Virus record (IMG/VR): IMGVR_UViG_3300035689_000007
Location: 1 to 64,000 of that record
Reading direction: 5' to 3' (one strand)
Length of the DNA: 64,000 bases
Source: a virus
A program made the translations under genes and the position numbers. Below the pieces are notes generated by a model. That model worked only from the letters and a program-made list of their open reading frames with translations, was not told the origin of the DNA and did no database searches. How positions within the stretch are numbered: position 1 is the first letter of the stretch; each line of letters starts with the position of its first letter. Below are positions 8,038 through 16,546 of this stretch, piece by piece.

Positions 8038-8381
8038 TGCTATACGATTATCAATGTGCTAGTTGTCAATATTTTATGATCGATGTATATCAATCGATTC
8101 ACGATGCCCCATTAGATACATGTCCTAATTGTGATAGTAAATCTTTGGAAAGAATAATTAGCGGTGGACTTGGGGCATTTGTTAAAGATGTAAAAACTAT
8201 TGGTCAACTAGCGGACCATAATTGGAAAAAATTAGGATCATACGAAAAATCAGACAGGGTGCATCAAGACAAAAGGGTGATAGAAGAAAAACCCCAGTTT
8301 TATGGAAATGCTAGCAAGTCCCAAATAAGTAAAATGACAGAAGCACAAAAACAAAAATACATTATAACAGGTGAAACATGA
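8037..8381 (+). CDS. FmdB-type zinc ribbon protein
   Basis: It begins MLYDYQCASC and has two CxxC knuckles (C7/C10 and C29/C32), followed by a G-G-L-G-x-F segment, as in the FmdB family of putative regulatory zinc ribbons. The remaining 75 residues are charged and likely flexible, and the last third is Gln/Lys-rich. The start ATG shares bases with the PhoH stop (TAATG). In phages such proteins are common and uncharacterised; nucleic-acid or protein binding is likely. Confidence 0.8.
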   Translation: MLYDYQCASCQYFMIDVYQSIHDAPLDTCPNCDSKSLERIISGGLGAFVKDVKTIGQLADHNWKKLGSYEKSDRVHQDKRVIEEKPQFYGNASKSQISKMTEAQKQKYIITGET

Positions 8382-8716
8382 AGTATGTTGAGAAGAATAC
8401 AGACCTATCTGAAATAGATACTAATATAACGGTTACCTTCTTTGACAAGAAGGGAAATATTACAGATGATAATAGAAATGCTTTTGGACAAATCATTACA
8501 AAGCAAAAGGCAGATGGTTCTAATCATAAACAGTATCAAATATCAACATATAATAATGTGTTATATGACCCAATGGGTGCAGACGGTCACAGAAAAAATA
8601 TCAATCTTGTACTCAAAACTGTGGACCAACAAACGTTTGATTATTATATCATGTACCTAAAAACAAAAAATTCATTATATATGACTAGAGCGCAAAGGAG
8701 TTTTATCAATGGCTAA
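8378..8716 (+). CDS. Hypothetical protein (112 aa)
   Basis: I do not recognise this protein. It is soluble, polar and Asn/Lys/Asp-rich, with a beta-rich N-terminal half (NITVTFFDKKGNI) and a helical C-terminal end rich in Tyr and Arg. The start overlaps the FmdB stop (ATGA) and the stop overlaps the next start by 8 bp, so it is clearly part of the operon. Its position between dNTP and recombination genes says little about function. Confidence 0.65.
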   Translation: MKYVEKNTDLSEIDTNITVTFFDKKGNITDDNRNAFGQIITKQKADGSNHKQYQISTYNNVLYDPMGADGHRKNINLVLKTVDQQTFDYYIMYLKTKNSLYMTRAQRSFING

Positions 8717-9005
8717 AAAAGGACCGATTGGGAAAGTAGAAGCATTTTATATAGACAACAATTACAAGAACATGACTGTTGCAGAAATCGCTACAGATCT
8801 AGATAGAACAATAACATCTATAGAAAGCTACATTAAAAAGAATCATGTCAGACAAAAGCCAACAATTACTGTCGGTGATCAATTTGCTAGAACTAATGGT
8901 GTTACGATCATGACAGAAAATGCGTCAAGTATGTCTGATGAAAAAAGAAGAAATAATAAAACTATTAACAAGCCTAAAACATCTTGTATAACTAAAATAA
9001 AATGA
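8709..9005 (+). CDS. Small helix-turn-helix-like protein
   Basis: Residues ~8-45 read as a compact three-helix unit (KVEAFYIDNNYKNMTVAEIATDL, then R-T-I-T-S-I-E-S-Y-I-K-K). The hydrophobic spacing is like that of small homeodomain-type helix-turn-helix folds. The second half is basic and Asn/Thr/Lys-rich, suitable for contacting nucleic acid. A role as a DNA-binding regulator or replication accessory factor is plausible but inferred. Starts and stops overlap its neighbours on both sides (8 bp upstream, ATGA downstream). The strong AAAGGAG lies just upstream, at the end of the previous gene. Confidence 0.6.
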   Translation: MAKKGPIGKVEAFYIDNNYKNMTVAEIATDLDRTITSIESYIKKNHVRQKPTITVGDQFARTNGVTIMTENASSMSDEKRRNNKTINKPKTSCITKIK

Positions 9006-9436
9006 GCTATATATTTGGCAAAGAACAATTCCTACAAAGGTATAAACAGCTTTCTAGCCAAGACAGAAGAAATATATGGATCATTGTTCATACATCAGAT
9101 GAATCTGATATTTATTTAGAAGACTATAGTGATTGGCTAACGATTGGGAATTATTGTAACGCTAACAAGTTAACTATTAGTAAAATTTCTCTACAGTATA
9201 AAAGTCATGTTGTAGATTTTGATACTACTAATGCCGATGGTGTTTATTTATCTAAAACGGCAAAAGGTACACTTGGTGGTGAAACAAAACAATGCTATAG
9301 CATTGGTGTGTTAAGGGAAAATAAAATATATCGCACACTATATGCTATACCAGAATTGATAGAAGATCTAAAATTAGAAGACGAAGTTGAAAACTGTTTG
9401 AAAGAGGCTTTAGTTGTATATGACAAAGAAAGATAA
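9002..9436 (+). CDS. Hypothetical protein (144 aa)
   Basis: No family was recognised. It is a soluble alpha/beta protein, notably acidic at the C-terminus (EDLKLEDEVENCLKEAL). The central part (IGNYCNANKLTISKISLQYKSH, abbreviated here to its Asn/Lys-rich core) suggests beta strands around residues 60-110. Its start shares bases with the upstream stop (ATGA), and its last 17 bp overlap the next gene. Operon membership supports it being real. Confidence 0.6.
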   Translation: MSYIFGKEQFLQRYKQLSSQDRRNIWIIVHTSDESDIYLEDYSDWLTIGNYCNANKLTISKISLQYKSHVVDFDTTNADGVYLSKTAKGTLGGETKQCYSIGVLRENKIYRTLYAIPELIEDLKLEDEVENCLKEALVVYDKER

Positions 9437-9941
9437 ACCTTCATTATTCAACCAAAAGTATCAATCTCAATGGTCAGAAACTCACAAGTATAAACATATA
9501 CACACTGGTGAGTATTGCACTTTTGAAGCATATGTTGCTGAATATATTGTACTTAGAAGGGCTGAAAAACTAAATCTAGGTAAACCTTCCTATAAGTTTT
9601 GGACTAAGGGAGATCCTAATCACTGGTTGTGGAAAAAACAACTTGGTGCAGCAAGACAGCTTAAAAAGAAATATAGCGAAGAAGCAATATTGAGAGCAAT
9701 CAAATCAAAAGAATTTGACAAATTGCTAGTACTTGGTGTGCAAGATGGTAGGGGCTACAAGATTAATCCGCTTGCGGAACGTGTTATCGCAATGTATGAT
9801 AGTAGGGTAAGGGAAGAAGCAGACAAGCAAAAGGCACTTGAAGCACCAGTTACTACCGAACCTCCACAACAATTGGAACTAAGAAAAACTCAAACATCAA
9901 CTAAAAATAAGACAATGTTAAATAAATTGAGGGACTTATGA
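9420..9941 (+). CDS. Hypothetical basic protein (173 aa)
   Basis: The start is ATG 9420; an in-frame TTG two codons upstream is less likely. It is a basic, aromatic-rich protein: the first 60 residues carry many Tyr, His and Lys, and residues 60-120 form charged helices including KPSYKFWTKGDPNHWLWKKQ. The C-terminal tail is disordered, Pro/Thr/Gln-rich and ends in a short basic helix. Its place immediately before the recombinase (ATGA overlap) suggests a DNA-associated accessory role, which is inference only. Confidence 0.6.
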   Translation: MTKKDKPSLFNQKYQSQWSETHKYKHIHTGEYCTFEAYVAEYIVLRRAEKLNLGKPSYKFWTKGDPNHWLWKKQLGAARQLKKKYSEEAILRAIKSKEFDKLLVLGVQDGRGYKINPLAERVIAMYDSRVREEADKQKALEAPVTTEPPQQLELRKTQTSTKNKTMLNKLRDL

Positions 9942-11044
9942 ATAAAACAAAAAAGAAATCAATATCTAAGTTTGACTCCGATGTAGTAAGCAATTCTGTC
10001 ATTACTAAGTATGGAGATGTTGTGCGAAGCGGAACGGAAGTTCTAGAGTCCATTAATAGTCTAGAAGTTATAGGCTTATCTCCAGCATTAGATATTGCAC
10101 TAGGTGGAGGTTTAAGAGAAGGTTCTGTTGTAGTCATGACGGGCGATCCGAAAAGTGGTAAAACTACAACCGCTTTGCATTTTGCTGCTAAATGTCAAGC
10201 TAAAAATAAAAGAGTAATCTATGTCAATACTGAAGGTAGATTATCAAAACAGAATTTTGAAGGAATAAAGGGTCTAAATCCAGACAATATTATTATCATC
10301 GAATCAACAGATGATAGAATACTAACAGCCGAAGATTTTCTCAACATTATAGAGTACTATATCAACAATGATCCCGGCTGTTTAATAATAGCAGATTCTT
10401 TATCAAACATGGTTCCCGCTTGTGAACTTGAAGGGGAGGTTAGGACCGGTGTTAGAAATGCTTTACCTAGATTACTATCTATGTTTTTTAAGCGTATTAG
10501 TGGCACGTTGATGAAGAATAAAATTATGCTAATTTGCATCACACACAATATTGCTAATACCGGAGGATCTCCATATGCACCATCAAAAATGGCAGATTGT
10601 GGAAACATGTTACAATATCAAGCTGGAACCAATATGATTATTACACATCGTGGTAAGTGGCAAGTACCAAAAGACACTGGCGAACACGTTGGACAAATTG
10701 CTAACTGGTCTATTAAAACTTCTAACGCTGGTGGAAGACCAAATAGCACCGCCGAAAGTTGGATTCGATATGGTGTAGGAATAGACGAAGTGCAAGAAAT
10801 TATTCACATAGCTTGTGAGTTTAGATTAATAAAGGCTAGTGGAGCTTGGTACACTATATCGTGTGCTGTAGAAAATACAAATCATCCAATAATCTCAAAG
10901 ATATTATCAGACAATAATATATCTGGAGAAGAAAACGTTGAAAAATTCTTTAAGTTTCAAGGTGTTAACAATGTATGCGAATTCTTAACACAGAATAAAC
11001 TGATTGCGGATTTTGTATACGAAAAAATAAAGGAGCTATATTGA
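9938..11044 (+). CDS. RecA/UvsX-like recombinase
   Basis: This is a RecA-superfamily ATPase expected to form filaments on single-stranded DNA and drive strand exchange. It has a core of G-L-x-x-A-L-D-x-A-L-G-G-G-L followed by Walker A GDPKSGKT (69-76), Walker B CLIIADS (D153), and an ITHN element like the RecA sensor loop. A Glu in VNTEG (99) fits the catalytic position. At 368 aa it is close to T4 UvsX and RecA. The C-terminal ~70 residues are variable. It overlaps the previous gene (ATGA) and leads directly into a Vsr-like nuclease, making a compact recombination pair upstream of helicase and primase. Confidence 0.88.
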   Translation: MNKTKKKSISKFDSDVVSNSVITKYGDVVRSGTEVLESINSLEVIGLSPALDIALGGGLREGSVVVMTGDPKSGKTTTALHFAAKCQAKNKRVIYVNTEGRLSKQNFEGIKGLNPDNIIIIESTDDRILTAEDFLNIIEYYINNDPGCLIIADSLSNMVPACELEGEVRTGVRNALPRLLSMFFKRISGTLMKNKIMLICITHNIANTGGSPYAPSKMADCGNMLQYQAGTNMIITHRGKWQVPKDTGEHVGQIANWSIKTSNAGGRPNSTAESWIRYGVGIDEVQEIIHIACEFRLIKASGAWYTISCAVENTNHPIISKILSDNNISGEENVEKFFKFQGVNNVCEFLTQNKLIADFVYEKIKELY

Positions 11045-11463
11045 AAGTTATTGGAATAAATGGTAAAGAATACGTATGGAATTTAGCTGGATATGATGTC
11101 AAAGCCAATGATACAAGATCAAGATCTAAGTACCATTTAAGAGCTAGAATCTTACTAAAAGATATATTCCATAGTTATAGGATACTTGAAGAGGTTAAGT
11201 TACCCGGAAGTACCGCAAGGCATCGAAGAGGGGTTTTGTATTTAGACTTTTTCATACCACAGGTTAATATGGCAATTGAAGTTCACGGTCAACAACACTA
11301 TGAATTTAATCCATTTTTCCACAAGAACAAAGCAGATTTTGTCTTGTCTCAAGCCAAGGACTATGATAAAATGGAGTGGTGCCGCATCAACAAATTAAGA
11401 TTAGTTACTCTAAAGTATTCTGACTCAAATGAAGATTGGAGACGACAAATTGTCAACCGCTAA
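11041..11463 (+). CDS. Vsr/DUF559-like endonuclease
   Basis: The start is a TTG at 11041 overlapping the recombinase stop by 4 bp. The core reads L-Y-L-D69-F-F-I-P ... A-I-E80-V-H82-G-Q-Q-H86-Y, the D/E/H pattern of Vsr-like and DUF559 nucleases in the restriction-endonuclease-like fold. At 140 aa it is a single small nuclease domain with a basic N-terminal helix. Coupling to the recombinase suggests processing of recombination intermediates (flap, mismatch or Holliday junction cleavage); the exact substrate cannot be told. A mobile endonuclease that has settled here is the alternative. Confidence 0.72.
   Translation: MKVIGINGKEYVWNLAGYDVKANDTRSRSKYHLRARILLKDIFHSYRILEEVKLPGSTARHRRGVLYLDFFIPQVNMAIEVHGQQHYEFNPFFHKNKADFVLSQAKDYDKMEWCRINKLRLVTLKYSDSNEDWRRQIVNR
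11438..11442 (+). promoter_or_regulatory. Ribosome binding site deciding a TTG start
   Basis: GGAGA sits 7 bp before the TTG at 11450, whereas the upstream ATG at 11429 lacks a Shine-Dalgarno. This favours TTG 11450 as the start of the coiled-coil gene. Confidence 0.5.
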
Positions 11464-11911
11464 AGAAAATCTTGAACAACATATTAAAGACATAGACGAC
11501 TACATCAATGGACACAACACAAAATTCTCATCTTTTAGAGAAGAGTTTTTGTTGGTAGCAGATATGTCAATAGAAAATCTGAAGAAACTTACTAAAGATG
11601 AACTATTTGATAGTGCTTATATGTTATATAGTTATGCTTCATATATACAAGACGATATAAATCGTAATAAAATTGCGTTAGATTGGTGCAATGATCAATT
11701 AGAGAAATTAGTTGTAAAACATAATGACACTTTTGATAAATATACCAAACACGAATCTAAGAAACAAATTATAGTTCAAGAAAATAGCTATGCAGCAAAA
11801 GTAGATCAAATGAGATTAGTAGCAGAAGCAAGACTACAATCTCTAGATGGCAAGGTTTATGAGATCAAGAGAAAAGCGGATATCCTACTAGAAAAGGGCA
11901 AAAGATCATGA
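11450..11911 (+). CDS. Coiled-coil protein, unknown (153 aa)
   Basis: An upstream ATG at 11429 is in frame, but TTG 11450 has the better ribosome binding site and a shorter overlap with the nuclease. The protein is almost entirely charged helix with heptad-like hydrophobic spacing, particularly residues 55-153, and resembles the coiled-coil stretch of SMC-like or scaffold proteins. There is no enzymatic motif. Located between recombination and replication genes, it may bridge or organise those proteins. No family was recognised. Confidence 0.6.
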   Translation: MSTAKENLEQHIKDIDDYINGHNTKFSSFREEFLLVADMSIENLKKLTKDELFDSAYMLYSYASYIQDDINRNKIALDWCNDQLEKLVVKHNDTFDKYTKHESKKQIIVQENSYAAKVDQMRLVAEARLQSLDGKVYEIKRKADILLEKGKRS

Positions 11912-12309
11912 GTATGGAAGAATTTATAAAGACGTTAAGCGAAGAACAAAAGCAAGCTTTGTTAAAAGCTTTAAGTGATAATAAGCCCACGACAGAGCAA
12001 AGTGAACAAACAACAATAAAGAAACATATTAGCAACAGTCAAAGTCAAAATTTTATCACAGAAACAAAACCTAAGATACAAAATCAACAAAGGAGAGAGC
12101 CAGTGAGAGGAAGGGGAAATGAATGGGTTGATACTGGAGAGGGTAGAGATATTTTTACTCCAGAAACAGAAAGAACTCCTAGGAAAAGACCGCCACCAGT
12201 AAAACAAATGGTAGAATGTCACGCCTGTGGAAAAACATTTAAAGCAGACAAGAGATTTATTTATGGAGAATATGTCCGATGCGATAGGTGTGTGGGGAAA
12301 AAGCGATAA
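11908..12309 (+). CDS. Zinc-ribbon protein with disordered linker
   Basis: It has three parts: an N-terminal short amphipathic helix (EEFIKTLSEEQKQALLKAL), a long polar linker of about 70 residues rich in Gln, Pro, Arg and Thr, and a C-terminal zinc ribbon with C104/C107 and C125/C128. Proteins of this build often act as adaptors, using the helix to bind a partner and the ribbon to bind nucleic acid. It directly precedes the replicative helicase, sharing its stop with the helicase start (TAATG). It could be a helicase loader or primosome adaptor; this is inferred from position only. Confidence 0.65.
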   Translation: MSMEEFIKTLSEEQKQALLKALSDNKPTTEQSEQTTIKKHISNSQSQNFITETKPKIQNQQRREPVRGRGNEWVDTGEGRDIFTPETERTPRKRPPPVKQMVECHACGKTFKADKRFIYGEYVRCDRCVGKKR

Positions 12310-13784
12310 TGGAAGAAAAACTAATTGATGTTGGGTCTGAACGTGCAGTGTTGGCTGGGCTTATACAACACGGATTAGATGGACATATTACAGTATGTGA
12401 CTTGATATCTCAGGATACGTTTGGTAATCATAATAACCAAATGTTATATAGGTGTATTGAACATATTCTTCACAAAGAACAAAAAATAGATATACCTTCT
12501 CTTCTCGCTGCCGCAGAGGTTCTACATTATTCAGAAACTATAAATACTACTCAAGAACTAAAGTATATTAAATCGTTGTTTGATTTTCCAATCAGTATAG
12601 AAAATATACTAAGTTTTACAATACAGCTAAAGAAGTTTGAATTTGCCAGAAAGATAAAAAAGTTAACCGCTAAAATTCATAAAGATGTAGATAAGGTAAC
12701 TGGCAATGAGAGCATCAATGAAATTGTTCAAATCTTAGAAAGTCCAGTAACAGATTTTCTTAGAGAAGAAGATAACAGTGGAGAAACTCCAGCTAAAATT
12801 GGATCTAACATAAATGAGTATATAGATTTTCTAATAGAGAACAAGTGCGATATAATTGGTATACCAACAGGCTTTAGTAGATATGATCAAGCAATTGGTG
12901 GTGGACTACGCAGAAAGTGTGTAGACTTAGTATCTGCAAGACCTAAAGTGGGTAAATCTGTTTTTGCTGATAATGTTGCTTTGAATATTACATCTCTTGG
13001 CATTCCGGTTCTAGTGCTAGATACGGAGATGTCCAAAGAAGATCATCTTAATAGATTGTTAGCTAATATTAGCGGCATACCAATAAATGATATTGCAACT
13101 GGAAAATTTTCTGAGGATGAAGATAAACACAGAAAAATACAACAGGCTATGGCAACCCTAGAAAAGGTTCCATATAGTTACATTAGTGTTGCTGGTAAAC
13201 CGTTTGAGTCAATCTTAAACTTAATCCGTAGATGGGTTGTACAAGAAGTTAAAACTGATGAAACTGGTAAAACGAATGATTGCGTAATAATTTATGATTA
13301 TTTGAAGTTGATGTCTTCCGAGTCTATAACTAATAATATACAAGAATATCAAGCTCTTGGATTTCAAATAACATCTTTACATAATCTATGTGTTAAATTG
13401 GATATACCATGTCTATCATTTGTTCAGTTGAATAGAGATGGCATTACTAAAGAAAGTACAGACGCTGTTAGCGGTTCTGATAGATTAATTTGGCTATGTA
13501 CATCATTTACTATATTCAAAGCAAAATCTCCAGAAGAACTAGCAGAAGATGGTCCTAATGCTGGCAATAGAAAGTTAGTCCCAATTGTAACAAGGCATGG
13601 TGCTGGACTAAACGACGGAGACTATATTAATATGCAAATGGTCGGTTCTCATGCTAAATTATTAGAATTGAGAACTAGAAATGAATTTAAAAATCAACCA
13701 GTTGGTGATACCGGACTAGTAGCAAAAGAAGCTATGGATAAAATCAAAAATGAACTTACAGACGATCAAGAATCAACTGAATAA
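12309..13784 (+). CDS. dnaB: Replicative DNA helicase, DnaB family
   Basis: ATG 12309 overlaps the preceding stop; an in-frame GTG 21 bp upstream is less likely. At 491 aa it has both DnaB domains: an N-terminal helical domain (ERAVLAGLIQHG, then F-x-x-x-x-N-Q-M-L-Y) and a RecA-like C-terminal motor. Motor motifs include Walker A RPKVGKS (K216), DTEMSKEDHLNRLLA for the arginine-rich helicase motif 1a region, and Walker B CVIIYDYLKLM. The VQLNRDG sensor and SGSDRLIWLCT segments are also typical. It should unwind the phage fork 5'-3' and pair with the primase encoded immediately after it. Confidence 0.93.
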   Translation: MEEKLIDVGSERAVLAGLIQHGLDGHITVCDLISQDTFGNHNNQMLYRCIEHILHKEQKIDIPSLLAAAEVLHYSETINTTQELKYIKSLFDFPISIENILSFTIQLKKFEFARKIKKLTAKIHKDVDKVTGNESINEIVQILESPVTDFLREEDNSGETPAKIGSNINEYIDFLIENKCDIIGIPTGFSRYDQAIGGGLRRKCVDLVSARPKVGKSVFADNVALNITSLGIPVLVLDTEMSKEDHLNRLLANISGIPINDIATGKFSEDEDKHRKIQQAMATLEKVPYSYISVAGKPFESILNLIRRWVVQEVKTDETGKTNDCVIIYDYLKLMSSESITNNIQEYQALGFQITSLHNLCVKLDIPCLSFVQLNRDGITKESTDAVSGSDRLIWLCTSFTIFKAKSPEELAEDGPNAGNRKLVPIVTRHGAGLNDGDYINMQMVGSHAKLLELRTRNEFKNQPVGDTGLVAKEAMDKIKNELTDDQESTE

Positions 13785-14778
13785 TAATATTGAAAAAGTG
13801 TTGACAAAGTTAGATATTGACTATGAATTATTTTCAGAAAATATCTATTCAATATGTCCAATTCATCAAGACAGTGATAATCCAAGAGCATTTTCTTTTT
13901 CTAGAAATAAAGGAATTTGGAAGTGTTGGACTAGAGACTGTCAAAATGAACATGGTAATGATATATTTGGTCTAATAAAAGGTGTCTTATCACAACAAAA
14001 GAATCAACCAATAGACTTTTCAGATGTTCTAAAATGGTCTAAAAATCTATTAGAAATCAATGGAAGCGTTAGGATAGAACATAAAACAGAAGAAGTAGAA
14101 GAAGATCAATTTGTACAATTAGTCAACAATATAAATAAATTTCATTCAAAAGTTCAGAACACTAAAACGCCGTCTATTAAGATTGACTTTGAGTTACATA
14201 ACTCGTCTGAATATTTTATAGACCGTGGATTTGATAAAAAAACGTTAGATCATTTTGGTGTGAAAGATTGTGAGCAAAGCGGTATAATGAAAGATAGAGC
14301 AATCATACCAATTCATGATGATCTTGGAAGAAATATTATTGGCTTAATTGGAAGATCTACAAAAGAATATCGTACACCTAAGTTCATAATATACCCCAAG
14401 GGTTTTGACAAAAGAAACTATTTTTACAACTATCATAGAGCAATAGAAAAAGCAAAAGAAACTTCATGTCTATATATATTAGAAGGTCAAGGTGATGTTT
14501 GGAAAATGTACGAAGCTGGAGTAATAAACGCTGTCAGTATTTTTGGTAAAACTTTAACAGAACAACAGATAGATAAATTATTAAAGTTACCGATAACGCA
14601 CTTAATCATCTTAACAGATAATGATCAGTCTGGTAAAGAATCAAAAGTACAAATAAAACGTCAACTAGGCAGAATATACAAATTGTCATTTCCCAAAATT
14701 ACAGAAAAGGACATTGGAGATATGACAATAGAAAAAATACAAACATCCATTTTGTCAAATATGAAAGGAACATATTGA
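13750..14778 (+). CDS. dnaG: DNA primase, DnaG type (short)
   Basis: It contains a CHC2 zinc finger (C36, H39, C59, C64) and a Toprim catalytic domain with LEGQGD (E245) and LTDNDQSGK (D290, D292). It therefore should synthesise RNA primers on single-stranded DNA. At 342 aa it lacks the C-terminal helicase-binding domain of bacterial DnaG, as is common in phages. The RNA-polymerase-like N part of the core between the finger and Toprim is compact. It overlaps the helicase gene by 35 bp in another frame, so the pair is co-expressed; there is no clear Shine-Dalgarno at ATG 13750, and coupled re-initiation is likely. Confidence 0.9.
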   Translation: MNLQTIKNQLNNNIEKVLTKLDIDYELFSENIYSICPIHQDSDNPRAFSFSRNKGIWKCWTRDCQNEHGNDIFGLIKGVLSQQKNQPIDFSDVLKWSKNLLEINGSVRIEHKTEEVEEDQFVQLVNNINKFHSKVQNTKTPSIKIDFELHNSSEYFIDRGFDKKTLDHFGVKDCEQSGIMKDRAIIPIHDDLGRNIIGLIGRSTKEYRTPKFIIYPKGFDKRNYFYNYHRAIEKAKETSCLYILEGQGDVWKMYEAGVINAVSIFGKTLTEQQIDKLLKLPITHLIILTDNDQSGKESKVQIKRQLGRIYKLSFPKITEKDIGDMTIEKIQTSILSNMKGTY

Positions 14779-15524
14779 TGGCTAAAATAATAGCTATATC
14801 TGGAAGAAAACAGTCTGGTAAAAATACTGTAGCTAATTTTATTACTGGGTCTATTCTGAAAAATAAGGGTATGATCCAAGATTTCAATATAAATAATGAT
14901 GGTAATCTTGAGATAAAAACTACCAATTCTAAAAATGAAGTTGGTTGGGGCGTACTAGATTTAATGAGAAAAGATGAAATTTTTATTAACTATGCAGAAA
15001 ATGAATTGTGGCCGCACGTAAAAATCTATCACTTTGCTGATCCACTAAAAGAGATTTGCACAAATCTATTTAATATAGATACAAAAACTGTTTATGGTAA
15101 TGATAAACAAAAAAATAACAAAATCAATCTTAACTGGGAAGATATGCCAGAAAATCATGATAGTAAAAAGGGACGCATGACTGCTAGAGAATTCATGCAA
15201 CATTTTGGCACAAATATATTAAGAAAAATGAAAGACGACATTTGGGTACAAGCTACAATCACTAGAATATTTGGTGAAAATTCAGAAATTGCTATTATAC
15301 CAGATGTCAGATTTCCAAATGAAATAGAAGCAATTAAAGACAATGGCGGAACTGTTATCAGACTTACAAGAAATGTATTCAACGATCCACACCATTGTGA
15401 GAGTATTCTAGATAAAAATGTGTATGATTGGTCAAACTTTGATTATGTAATAGAGAATCATGGTGTATCTGTCAAAGATTTGACATGCGAGTTGAACAAA
15501 ATTAATAACCTCTGGAACATATAA
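14778..15524 (+). CDS. Deoxynucleoside monophosphate kinase-like P-loop protein
   Basis: It begins with a strand and Walker A G9RKQSGKN16, as in phage dNMP kinases (T4 gp1-like). Later blocks fit the family: HFADPLKEIC near residue 90, TAREFMQHFGT near 135, and PDVRFPNEIEAI (about 180), followed by V-I-R-L-T-R-N. The reaction would be phosphorylation of dNMPs to dNDPs, feeding the RNR/dUTPase pathway. ATG 14778 shares a base with the primase stop (TGATG). The length (248 aa) matches T4 gp1 (241 aa). Substrate specificity cannot be read from sequence. Confidence 0.82.
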   Translation: MAKIIAISGRKQSGKNTVANFITGSILKNKGMIQDFNINNDGNLEIKTTNSKNEVGWGVLDLMRKDEIFINYAENELWPHVKIYHFADPLKEICTNLFNIDTKTVYGNDKQKNNKINLNWEDMPENHDSKKGRMTAREFMQHFGTNILRKMKDDIWVQATITRIFGENSEIAIIPDVRFPNEIEAIKDNGGTVIRLTRNVFNDPHHCESILDKNVYDWSNFDYVIENHGVSVKDLTCELNKINNLWNI

Positions 15525-15525
15525 T

Positions 15526-16545
15526 ATGATTGTAACATATATTCGGTCTTCTAGTTATAATAACTACTCGTATTGTGAAATGCAGTATTTCATAACGTAT
15601 GTGCTTGGATACCAACCGGTTAGTGGTAAAAAGGCAGATTTAGGAACAATTACCCATAAGGTTATGGAAGTATTAGCAAAGCTAAAAAAAGAATTACAGG
15701 ATAATCATAATCAAAAAACTTTACTAGTCAATGATGACGCATTGGGAAAAATCAGTACATCTAAATCAGATTTTTCTAGTGATAAGCTAGTAGATAAAAT
15801 ACTGGACAAAAGTTTTAGTTTCTATTCGTCTAAATCTACTCATACTTTTACAAAAGCCGATAAAAATACATGCTTAGATATGTGCTGGTCGGCTTTAAGT
15901 TTTAACAATGGACAATTTGATCCAAGAAATAGAAATATAGTTGCAGCAGAGCCTCATTTTGATATTCCAATAGATGAAGATTGGGCGCACTACGAATATG
16001 AAATAAATGGTAAACTTATTAAAGGGCAACTGGCTATTAAAGGCACAATAGATCTAGTAACTGAAATTTCTAATGGCACACTTGAGGCTGTAGATTGGAA
16101 AACTGGTAAAAGGCTAGATTGGGCAACTGGTGAGGAAAAAGACTACGAAAAATTAAATAAAGATCCACAATTACTACTCTATAATTACGCCCTATCCAAG
16201 TTATTTCCAGAATACGAACAGTCAATAATGTCCATCTTTTTTATTAAGGATGGAGGTCCATTTTCTCTATGTTTTGACAAGTCTGATCAAGACAGATTTC
16301 TTAGTATGCTAAAAGACAAATTCTCAGATATACAGAAAAATAACCTACCAAGACCAATATCTGTAGATCGTACCAATTGGAAATGCACTAAATTATGCCA
16401 CTATTGTAAGACAAATTGGCCCGAAACGGATAAAAATATGTGTATCTATATAGACGAGTACTTAAAAAAACACGGAATGCAAAAAACTGTAAACGATTGT
16501 ACAAGATCTGGATTTGACATAGGATTTTATGAGGCTCCGGGTTGA
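15526..16545 (+). CDS. PD-(D/E)XK nuclease, RecB/Cas4-like, probable Fe-S cluster
   Basis: The fold motifs occur in order: an N-terminal S-S-S-Y-N-N-Y-x-x-C17, G-T-I-T-H44 (the conserved GxxxH), G-T-I-D176, A-V-D190-W-K192-T-G-K and Q-L-L-L-Y. This is the arrangement of RecB/AddB/Cas4 exonucleases. The C-terminus adds C287, C291, C294 and C306, which with C17 could hold a 4Fe-4S cluster as in Cas4 and AddB. There is no Cas1 or CRISPR nearby, so a replication/recombination role (single-strand end processing) is favoured over adaptation. It follows the dNMP kinase by 1 bp. Length (339 aa) is longer than typical Cas4 (about 200), with an extra insert at residues 55-120. Confidence 0.8.
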   Translation: MIVTYIRSSSYNNYSYCEMQYFITYVLGYQPVSGKKADLGTITHKVMEVLAKLKKELQDNHNQKTLLVNDDALGKISTSKSDFSSDKLVDKILDKSFSFYSSKSTHTFTKADKNTCLDMCWSALSFNNGQFDPRNRNIVAAEPHFDIPIDEDWAHYEYEINGKLIKGQLAIKGTIDLVTEISNGTLEAVDWKTGKRLDWATGEEKDYEKLNKDPQLLLYNYALSKLFPEYEQSIMSIFFIKDGGPFSLCFDKSDQDRFLSMLKDKFSDIQKNNLPRPISVDRTNWKCTKLCHYCKTNWPETDKNMCIYIDEYLKKHGMQKTVNDCTRSGFDIGFYEAPG

Positions 16546-16546
16546 A

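Noticed and set aside
8442-8660. 72-codon frame inside the 112-aa unknown gene
   Set aside because: It overlaps an operon gene with matching ATGA junctions and has no ribosome site or conserved pattern.
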